Source: Rivularia sp963920925
Lineage (GTDB): Bacteria; Cyanobacteriota; Cyanobacteriia; Cyanobacteriales; Nostocaceae
DNA length: 64,000 nucleotides
NCBI RefSeq assembly: GCF_963920925.1
Contig: NZ_CAWUDI010000024.1
Location: forward strand, 1 to 64,000
Direction: 5' to 3'
How positions within the stretch are numbered: the stretch's first letter is position 1; each line of letters starts with the position of its first letter. The position numbers and the translations under genes were made by a program. The notes under the pieces were generated by a model, which was given only the letters and a program-made list of their open reading frames with translations, made no database searches and was not told the DNA's origin. Positions 27,707 through 34,082 of the stretch are shown here, one piece after another.

Positions 27707-27880
27707 GGTGGAGACTGGGAGTAAAGTTAACTGCTATTTTCTCAGTCTGTAGTATTTTGGGATTTTTTGGAGTCAAATACGCGCCTTTTTAACAATTTGC
27801 AATTGAGAATGGGGAATTGGGCATTGGGCATGGGGGATTGGGCATCGGGCATGGGGAAATAATTTTTTAATTGTGCTGTA

Positions 27881-27946
27881 GGGTGTGTTACGGCTACGAG
27901 ATATTTTCGCTTATGGGTAATAAATTTGCGATCGCCGTAACGCACC
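27881..27946. repeat. Inverted repeat of the GGTGTGTTACGGC family
   Basis: GGTGTGTTACGGC at 27881 is answered by GCCGTAACGCACC at 27934-27946, giving a 66-base stem-loop element. A sister copy lies at 57012-57072. The loop holds a HIP1-like GCGATCGC that overlaps the right arm. Confidence 0.8.
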
Positions 27947-27973
27947 ATCGGTTATTTGGAAACGAAGAAGATA

Positions 27974-27979
27974 TATAAT
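27974..27979 (+). promoter_or_regulatory. Candidate -10 box of the toxin-antitoxin promoter
   Basis: A perfect TATAAT lies 45 bases before the antitoxin start. No good -35 is visible at 17 bases upstream (GTTATT). Phd-type antitoxins usually bind and repress such promoters; no operator was identified. Confidence 0.35.
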
Positions 27980-28023
27980 AGAAAATAGTCATAATGTACA
28001 AAATAGTCAATATCTTAATTTAT

Positions 28024-28293
28024 ATGCAAAATTACTCACTTACAGATGCTCGAAATAAACATGGTGAGGTTTTTGATAAAGCCGCTGTTGAACCAGTTTT
28101 GTTAACAAAACAATCACGTCCGAGTCATGTAATCATGTCAGCAGAAACTTACCAGAAATTAGTTGAAAGATTGGAAGAATTAGAAAATATGGTATTAGGG
28201 CAAAAAGCTAATGTTGCACTTAGTAATTCAAAAATGGTGGGGAGTGAAGCTTTTACAAATGCGTTAGAAAATTTAGCAAATGGCGAAGCTTGA
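28024..28293 (+). CDS. Type II antitoxin, Phd/YefM family
   Basis: This 89-residue antitoxin has an N-terminal DNA-binding fold (YSLTDARNKHGEVFDKAAVEPVLLTKQS and VIMSAETYQKLVERLEELEN) and a disordered C-terminal toxin-binding tail. I start it at ATG 28024, where the family begins; an ATG ten codons upstream (27994) only adds a hydrophobic extension. It overlaps the toxin gene by 14 bases, the usual coupled arrangement. Confidence 0.9.
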   Translation: MQNYSLTDARNKHGEVFDKAAVEPVLLTKQSRPSHVIMSAETYQKLVERLEELENMVLGQKANVALSNSKMVGSEAFTNALENLANGEA

Positions 28294-28561
28294 TGGTTTA
28301 GAAACCGTTCTTGATTTTTTAAACGGTTTGCAACCGAAAATTGCAGCACAGATTGCGAAAAAAGTATTGGCTTTAAATGTAAATCCTTTACCATCTGATA
28401 GTAAATCACTATCTGGTTATGAAAACTATTATCGCGTTGACAGTGGTGAATATCGAATAGTTTATAGATTTTTTCCTGATGAAGACTTAGTTGAAGTGAT
28501 TTTGGTCGGCAAACGTAACGATGATGATGTATATAAAAGATTGAAACGCTTATTGGGATAG
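28280..28561 (+). CDS. Type II toxin, RelE/ParE family
   Basis: This 93-residue toxin has the RelE fold: LQPKIAAQIAKKVLALNVNPLP for the helices, SKSLSGYENYYRVDSGEYRIVYRF for the central sheet and VEVILVGKRNDDDVYKRL at the end. The catalytic-type basic and aromatic residues (R in YRVDSGEYRIVY, K and R near the C-terminus) are present. If RelE-like, it is an mRNA interferase on ribosomes. The Phd/YefM antitoxin is encoded just upstream. Confidence 0.9.
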   Translation: MAKLDGLETVLDFLNGLQPKIAAQIAKKVLALNVNPLPSDSKSLSGYENYYRVDSGEYRIVYRFFPDEDLVEVILVGKRNDDDVYKRLKRLLG

Positions 28562-28847
28562 TTAGTAAGAGGAAAGTTGAGGGAACAGATTTATATAAAA
28601 ACGCCCGCAGCAGATTAAAGCTGGGGCTAAAATATTTTTAAATGTTACCTAAACAAATTAAATGTTTTACTAATCATTAAATTCTATGAAGAAACCAGAG
28701 TATTAAACCCTGGTTAAAAAATTATTATTTACAGTTTAAGATTTCGGAAATTTAATCGCTGTCGCTTTTTTTTAAAAGTGCTAAGAAAGTCAGCGCCAGT
28801 GTTACGATTGCTCCCCTTCTTGAGAAGATGTCTAGAAGGAAAAACCA

Positions 28848-29145
28848 CTAAGCAAATTTTGTAGAATATATAGCATCCATTTGTAATTGATTAGCTAACG
28901 TTTGCATCTCAGCCTGCATTTGCAAATCATACAATTGGCTATAGAAATCATCATAACTAGGGGTATAAGTTTCTTTTTCAACTGTTCCCAGCCAGACACC
29001 ATCACCGTATTCAACATCAACTAATTCGTATCCTTGGCTAAATAATTCTTTACCATCTGCTAGAAGTTCATTTACCTAAATCTTCTAAAACACTTTCTTC
29101 AAATTCATTCAGATTTTCACGCACGGTGTAGGCATTGTTAGACAT
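28848..29145 (-). pseudogene. Frameshifted small gene of unknown family
   Basis: From ATG 29143-29145 leftwards the frame reads MSNNAYTVRENLNEFEE and continues EDLGK, then meets a TGA near 29078. In the neighbouring frame it continues NELLADGKELFSQGYELVD, DGVWLGTVEKETYTPSYDDF and QMDAIYSTKFA to a TAG at 28848. One indel near 29080 would rejoin an acidic protein of about 100 residues. The family is not recognised. It could also be a sequencing indel. Confidence 0.55.
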
Positions 29146-29489
29146 AATTCTCTTCCTATAAGAAATATTTTGAGGTTTTTCAGAGGCTTTCAGAAGATTA
29201 CAGAGTCTTGTGAAGCCCCCAACAACCAGTATTATATGAACTATTAGTCAATGTGAGTATGTATTTTTATGCAATATTTGAAAAGTAAGAGTTATTATTG
29301 CTACTTAATTTTCTGTCAAGTTAAGCGCGATCGCCGCTCATCGCCACATCCACAAACACCTTCTCTAACATCGAAATCACTGACTCAGCGCCCCTCCGCG
29401 CTTACCTCAGCGTTCCTTTGCGTTTAAAGTTAAAAATTTATCTAATCTAAAATGTTACCTTAAAGACTGTCTCCCCATCCTTCAACTAA
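29146..29489. other. Intergenic gap before hen1
   Basis: No gene was seen. It contains a HIP1-like site near 29328 and a block of CTCAGCG-type sequence (29383-29425) that recurs near 34028 in similar form (CCTCAGCGCCCTCCGCG). The hen1 promoter is probably here, but no clear elements were recognised. Confidence 0.45.
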
Positions 29490-30878
29490 ATGCTGCTAAC
29501 AATCGCCACTACTCACCAACCTGCAACCGATTTGGGTTATCTTCTACACAAACACCCAAGCCGTTGTCAGTCGTTTTCGCTTTCCTTCGGAGAAGCCCAC
29601 GTTTTCTACCCGGAAGCAACAAAGGAACAATGCACCGCAGCTTTATTATTAGATATCAATCCAGTAAAATTAGTCAGAAAGAGAACTTTAACGCTGGATG
29701 CCTATGTAAACGATCGCCCTTATGTAGCTTCTTCGTTTTTCAGCGTAGCCATATCTCAAGTATTTGGTACAGCTTTGGGTGGGCGTTGCAAAGATAAACC
29801 GGAGTTAGTAGAAACAGCGATACCGTTAGTAGCAAAAATATCGGTTTTACCTTGTTATAGTGGTGAAGGTTTTTTACGAGAATTATTTGAACCTTTAGGT
29901 TATCAAGTAAGTTTACAAAATTATCCTTTAGATGAAACTTTCCCGGAATGGGGAGAAAGTAAATATTTCACGGTTGAATTACAAAACACTTTACCTCTTT
30001 CGCTTTTACTCAGCCATCTTTATGTTTTAATACCAGTTTTAGATAATAATAAACATTACTGGGTAAACGAAGAAGAAGTAGAAAAATTATTGCGTCACGG
30101 GGAAGGTTGGTTAAAGGAACATCCATTAAAAGAAGAGATTACCAAGCGCTATTTAAAACGTCAATATCGCTTAACTCGCTCTGCTTTAGCGCAACTAACC
30201 GAACCCAACGAACCAGATCCCGATAGTGCCGAAGAAAATCACGATAAAGAAGAAGCAGCAGTAGAGAAACCACTAAGTTTAAATAAACAGCGTTTGAATT
30301 CAGTAGTAGAAGTTTTAAAGCAGAATAATGCTAAAAAAATTGTAGATTTAGGTTGTGGACAAGGTAATTTACTCAAATTGCTTTTGAAAGATAGTTACTT
30401 TGAAAAAATTACCGGAGTAGACGTATCCTATCGTTATTTAGAAATTACCAAAGAAAGATTAGAACGATTACATTTACCTCGCAACGAATGGGAAAAATTA
30501 CAATTAATTCAAAGTGGTTTAACTTACACAGATAAACGAATTACCGGATACGATGCGGCTGCCGTAATTGAAGTCATAGAACATTTAGATTTACCCAGGT
30601 TAAGCGCTTTTGAAAGAGTATTATTTGAATTCGCCAAACCACAAACAGTAATAGTTACCACACCAAATGTAGAATATAACGTTAAATTTGAAAGTCTACC
30701 AGCCGGAACATTACGTCATAAAGATCACCGTTTTGAATGGACAAGAGCAGAATTTCAAAAATGGGCAAAAGAAGTAGGAGAAAACTTTAGTTATAGCGTG
30801 GAATTTCAAAGCGTAGGTGAAGAAGAATTAGAAGTAGGTTCCCCCACGCAAATGGCGGTTTTTTCAGCTAACAGTTAA
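29490..30878 (+). CDS. hen1: Bacterial Hen1: 3'-terminal RNA ribose 2'-O-methyltransferase
   Basis: This 462-residue protein is the RNA-repair partner of Pnkp. It methylates the 2'-OH at a broken RNA 3' end before ligation, so the repaired site resists a second ribotoxin cut. The N-terminal domain (about 1-240, beginning LLTIATTHQPATDLGYLLHK) is specific to bacterial Hen1 and stimulates Pnkp ligase. The C-terminal methyltransferase has the SAM motif VDLGCGQGNLLKLL, and the Mn-binding residues are all present: E361, E364 and H365 in EVIEH, and H413 in HKDHRFEW. It lies first in an RNA-repair cluster with kinase, Thg1 and Pnkp genes. Confidence 0.95.
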   Translation: MLLTIATTHQPATDLGYLLHKHPSRCQSFSLSFGEAHVFYPEATKEQCTAALLLDINPVKLVRKRTLTLDAYVNDRPYVASSFFSVAISQVFGTALGGRCKDKPELVETAIPLVAKISVLPCYSGEGFLRELFEPLGYQVSLQNYPLDETFPEWGESKYFTVELQNTLPLSLLLSHLYVLIPVLDNNKHYWVNEEEVEKLLRHGEGWLKEHPLKEEITKRYLKRQYRLTRSALAQLTEPNEPDPDSAEENHDKEEAAVEKPLSLNKQRLNSVVEVLKQNNAKKIVDLGCGQGNLLKLLLKDSYFEKITGVDVSYRYLEITKERLERLHLPRNEWEKLQLIQSGLTYTDKRITGYDAAAVIEVIEHLDLPRLSAFERVLFEFAKPQTVIVTTPNVEYNVKFESLPAGTLRHKDHRFEWTRAEFQKWAKEVGENFSYSVEFQSVGEEELEVGSPTQMAVFSANS

Positions 30879-30892
30879 CAACGATCAAGTTC

Positions 30893-30943
30893 GTAGTAAG
30901 GGCTTTAGCCCTTTATCTTTGAAAGCGATAAATCGCTTACTAC
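30893..30943. repeat. Hairpin repeat between hen1 and the kinase gene
   Basis: GTAGTAAGGGCTTTAGCCC begins and ATAAATCGCTTACTAC ends a 51-base structured element with outer GTAGTAAG/CTTACTAC arms and an inner GGGCTTTAGCCC palindrome. It separates hen1 from the next gene and could weaken read-through, or process the transcript. Confidence 0.7.
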
Positions 30944-30948
30944 AAACA

Positions 30949-31398
30949 ATGCAAGCAATCATATTCATCGGTATTCAAGGAGCGGGGAAATCAACTTTCT
31001 ACCGCGAATATTTTCTAGATACCCACATCCGAATTAATCTTGATATGCTCAAAACTCGTCACCGAGAAAAGCTAATATTTCAAGCTTGTTTAGCAGCAAA
31101 ACAGCGATTTGTCATAGACAACACTAATCCCACAATAGAAGATAGAAAACGCTATATAATTCCAGCGAAAGCACAAGGTTTTCAAGTGTTAGCATATTAC
31201 TTTAATTCAAATTTAGAAGATTGCAAGCAACGCAACAGCCAACGTCAAGGGAAAAAAGTAATTCCCTTAGTCGGAATATTATCAACTTATAAAAAACTTG
31301 TTTTACCTAGTTACACAGAAGGATTTGATGCAATATACTCGGTAAAAACCCATCCAGATTATTCATTTATAGTTAAGGAGTGGAATCGTGAAATTTGA
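30949..31398 (+). CDS. P-loop kinase resembling the 5'-OH polynucleotide kinase domain of Pnkp
   Basis: This 149-residue single-domain P-loop protein has Walker A GIQGAGKST (K14, S15). The NLDMLKTRH segment sits where Pnkp kinases bind the acceptor (D38/R41 type), and FVIDNTNPTIEDRKRY closely mirrors TVIDATNVQREDRKYY of the Pnkp encoded downstream. I start it at ATG 30949; the TTG ten codons earlier is less likely. It overlaps the Thg1-like gene by 11 bases, so the two are co-translated. It probably phosphorylates RNA 5'-OH ends, supplying the 5' phosphate that a 3'-5' polymerase or a ligase needs. This is an inference. Confidence 0.82.
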   Translation: MQAIIFIGIQGAGKSTFYREYFLDTHIRINLDMLKTRHREKLIFQACLAAKQRFVIDNTNPTIEDRKRYIIPAKAQGFQVLAYYFNSNLEDCKQRNSQRQGKKVIPLVGILSTYKKLVLPSYTEGFDAIYSVKTHPDYSFIVKEWNREI

Positions 31399-32146
31399 CG
31401 AGCTTGATACTAAAATGCGGGTATTTGAAACCGCTCACGATTATTGCGTATTACCAGGAATTTATATAGTAGCGAGATTAGATGGAAGGGGTTTTACTCG
31501 TTTAACAAAAGACGTGCATAAATTTAAAGCACCTTACGATGAACGTTTTCGCGACTATATGTTAGATACCGTAGAGCATTTGATGAATAGCGGTTTTGAT
31601 ATCATTTACGGCTACACTCAAAGTGATGAAATATCTTTACTATTTAGCTTAGAGGATGAAACATTTAATCGCAAAACCCGCAAAATCAACTCAGTTTTAG
31701 CAGGAGAAGCCAGCGCTAAATTTTCGTTACTTTTAAAAGATATGGCTTGTTTTGACTGTCGAATTTCTCAACTTGCGAATATTCAACAAGTAATTGATTA
31801 TTTTCGCTGGAGACAACAAGACGCACATAGAAATTCTCTTAATTCTCAGAGTTATTGGTGTTTGCGTGGAGATGGAGAAACAGCCCGTAAAGCAACTAGT
31901 ATAATGGAAGGTTTGTCGGTAGCCGATAAAAACGAATTACTATTTCAACATGGAATTAATTTTAACGAATTACCAAGCTGGCAGAAACGCGGTATGGGTT
32001 TGTATTGGCAAGAATATGAAAAAGAAGGATATAACCCAGTTAAAAATGAAACAGTTTTTACAACAAGACGACGGATAAGAAGAGAATTGGATTTGCCGAT
32101 GAAAGATGATTATAGTGAATTTATTAGGAAGTTTTGTGGATGTTGA
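31388..32146 (+). CDS. Thg1-like protein: tRNA(His) guanylyltransferase family, 3'-5' RNA polymerase
   Basis: This 252-residue member of the Thg1 family adds nucleotides to RNA 5' ends in the reverse (3' to 5') direction. The two-metal palm motifs are intact: ARLDGRGFTRL (D32, G33) and YTQSDEISLLF (D80, E81). A C-terminal helical part with GAxSYWCLRG-like sequence (QSYWCLRGDGETARKATS) follows. Bacterial Thg1-like proteins usually repair 5'-truncated tRNAs rather than adding G-1 to tRNA(His), which is encoded in bacterial tRNA genes. It starts at GTG 31388, overlapping the kinase gene. The setting with Hen1 and Pnkp supports RNA repair. Confidence 0.93.
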   Translation: MKFDELDTKMRVFETAHDYCVLPGIYIVARLDGRGFTRLTKDVHKFKAPYDERFRDYMLDTVEHLMNSGFDIIYGYTQSDEISLLFSLEDETFNRKTRKINSVLAGEASAKFSLLLKDMACFDCRISQLANIQQVIDYFRWRQQDAHRNSLNSQSYWCLRGDGETARKATSIMEGLSVADKNELLFQHGINFNELPSWQKRGMGLYWQEYEKEGYNPVKNETVFTTRRRIRRELDLPMKDDYSEFIRKFCGC

Positions 32147-32188
32147 AATTATCGTAATCTCATATGGTTTGTTAATTTGAGCTATTTT

Positions 32189-32218
32189 AAAACCCGTTTT
32201 TTTGAAAAAACCGGGTTT
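32189..32218. terminator. Bidirectional Rho-independent terminator
   Basis: AAAACCCGTTTTTTT, a G, and AAAAAACCGGGTTT form a stem followed by T-rich sequence on both strands. It lies between the convergent Thg1-like and TPR genes. The same stem type (AACCCGG…CCGGGTT) ends genes at 59881. Confidence 0.8.
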
Positions 32219-32229
32219 CTTTATTTTCA

Positions 32230-33555
32230 TCAGTGATTTAAAAATAAAGCTTTAAATCTTATATCATCGCGAATCTTGTCAAAGCATGACTCAGTTTTTG
32301 CCTTTTCGCGGCATTCTTCGGGATTAAGATTGATAGCTGTTTGTAAATTTTCAATAGCTAAATCGATATTATCTAACGCGGCATAACAGCAAGCCTTTTC
32401 ATATAAAATATTTGGTTGATTTGGATGTAAATCTAAAGCTTTATCAAAAAATAAAATTGCTTCTTCATTTCGTTTTAATTTGTGTAGTACCGTACCGTAA
32501 ATTTTCCATGCTAGATCGTAATTTGGATTAATTTCTATTGCTTTCTCAAAAGCTGCGATCGCATCTTCATTTTTCCCTAATTCATGAAGTGCATAACCTC
32601 TAAAACAATGTGCAACATAGTTTTCTGAGTCAATTTCTATGACTTTATCAAAAGCTAAAATTGCATCTTCATATCTTTCTGATTTACCTAGCGCTCTTCC
32701 TAGTCGATTGCGAATTTGGCAATTTTTTGGTTCTAATTCTACAACCTGATTAAAGGTATCAATCGTATCTTCTAATTTTCCTAAAGTATATAGTATGTCA
32801 GCCTTTCTATATAAAGCTTCTGAGGAATTAGGCTGAATTTCTATTGCTTTATCAAAGCAAACAATCGCATCTTCTAATTTTTCCAATTTCTCTAGCGTAT
32901 AACCTTTTTCATACCAAGCTTTTGCGTCATGAGGCTGAATTTCTATTACTTTATCAAAACAAGTTAAAGCTGATGCAAACTTTTCTAAATCAAATAATGC
33001 AATACCTTTGTGGTACCAAGCTAAATCGAATTTAGGTTTGTATTGGATTGCTTTATCAAAGCACATAACGGCATCTTCTAATTTACCTAATTCATACAGC
33101 GTCAAAGCTTTTTCATGCCAAGCTTTAGGATAATTAGGTTTTATTAGAATTAGCTTTTCAAAACTAATCAATGCTGCTTCTAATTTATGAAGCTCCAACA
33201 GCACAACACCCCGCAATAACAAAGCTTTCAGGTAATCTGGCTGAATTTCTATCGCTATATCAATACTGGAGAGTGCTTCTTGCAATCTTCCAAGTTTAAA
33301 TAAAGTAACTCCCCGCTCGTACCAAACATAATGAGAATCGGCTGAATGGGTTATTGCTCTTTCAAAATTAATCAGCGCTTCTTCAAAATTTTCTAAACCT
33401 TGTAGTGCCATTCCCCGAAAGACAAGAGCATCATAAACGTTGGGTTCCGATTCTAAAATTTGATTATAAACTAATAATGCTTCTTCAAAACGTTGTAATT
33501 CTATAAGAGTTACCCCTAAATGATGTAAGCCTTCCCAGTCGTCAGATAAATGCAT
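32230..33555 (-). CDS. Tetratricopeptide repeat (TPR) protein
   Basis: This 441-residue soluble protein is built almost wholly of about twelve TPR units of 34 residues, with the pattern A-W-Y-x-K-G-x-x-L-x-x-L-x-K-x-E-D-A-I-x-C-F-D-K-A-I-E-I-x-P. There is no signal peptide, enzyme domain or membrane segment. TPR arrays act as protein-binding scaffolds. It lies on the opposite strand inside the RNA-repair cluster, convergent with the Thg1-like gene, so it is probably not part of that transcript. A link to RNA repair is only positional. Confidence 0.9.
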   Translation of the reverse strand: MHLSDDWEGLHHLGVTLIELQRFEEALLVYNQILESEPNVYDALVFRGMALQGLENFEEALINFERAITHSADSHYVWYERGVTLFKLGRLQEALSSIDIAIEIQPDYLKALLLRGVVLLELHKLEAALISFEKLILIKPNYPKAWHEKALTLYELGKLEDAVMCFDKAIQYKPKFDLAWYHKGIALFDLEKFASALTCFDKVIEIQPHDAKAWYEKGYTLEKLEKLEDAIVCFDKAIEIQPNSSEALYRKADILYTLGKLEDTIDTFNQVVELEPKNCQIRNRLGRALGKSERYEDAILAFDKVIEIDSENYVAHCFRGYALHELGKNEDAIAAFEKAIEINPNYDLAWKIYGTVLHKLKRNEEAILFFDKALDLHPNQPNILYEKACCYAALDNIDLAIENLQTAINLNPEECREKAKTESCFDKIRDDIRFKALFLNH

Positions 33556-33693
33556 TTTGGATTTTAAAGTTTATTCTCTAAAAAAAGGTAAATGTAATTT
33601 AATTCATTTATAACAGAAGTTAAACGCATCTATTACGATACAAACACTGCTTAATTAAAAAAATATATTTCCTTAGCTTTGAGGTGTAATAAA

Positions 33694-33984
33694 ATGAACA
33701 TTTTAGAGGATAAATACGTAAAATGGTTCTAGTTTGATGAATATAATATTGAATCAGATAAAAATTTTGGTGAAGAATATTGCAATGCCATAATATCTTT
33801 CCGTAATGGTACAAGGATTGGTATTAATATTTGGAGCAAACAATATTTTATAAAGAATGTCAATAATCTGGATTGGATAAATGAATAATTTGCGATATTA
33901 CCAGATATTGTAGTAAAGAATTATCAAGCATCTTCGATTAGGAAAGCTATTATTAACTTAATAGAAAAATGGTTAACTTTACCT
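33694..33984 (+). pseudogene. Decayed small gene with two in-frame stops
   Basis: From ATG 33694 one frame stays open for about 97 codons apart from a TAG (33730) and a TAA (33886). It reads MNILEDKYVKWF, FDEYNIESDKNFGEEY, ISFRNGTRIGINIWS, then ILPDIVVKNYQASSIRKAI and LIEKWLTLP. The composition looks like a real protein killed by two point mutations. No family was recognised. The other ORF in this gap on the minus strand has low-complexity content and is not supported. Confidence 0.55.
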
Positions 33985-34082
33985 GGCGGTTTCAACCGCC
34001 GGATATTTAAAAAAACATCCCCTGAAACTCTTACCTCAGCGCCCTCCGCGTCTAGTAAGGTTTATTAGATCCTTGAAATACT

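Noticed and set aside
27742..27948. 68-residue minus-strand ORF
   Set aside because: It is encoded by the repeated GGGCATGGGG-type sequence and the GTGTGTTACGGC stem-loop.
32230..33555. TPR protein as a core part of the RNA-repair operon
   Set aside because: It lies on the opposite strand and is separated from the Thg1-like gene by a bidirectional terminator.
33620..33814. 64-residue minus-strand ORF
   Set aside because: Low-complexity, Tyr/Ile-rich product opposite a more protein-like plus-strand frame.
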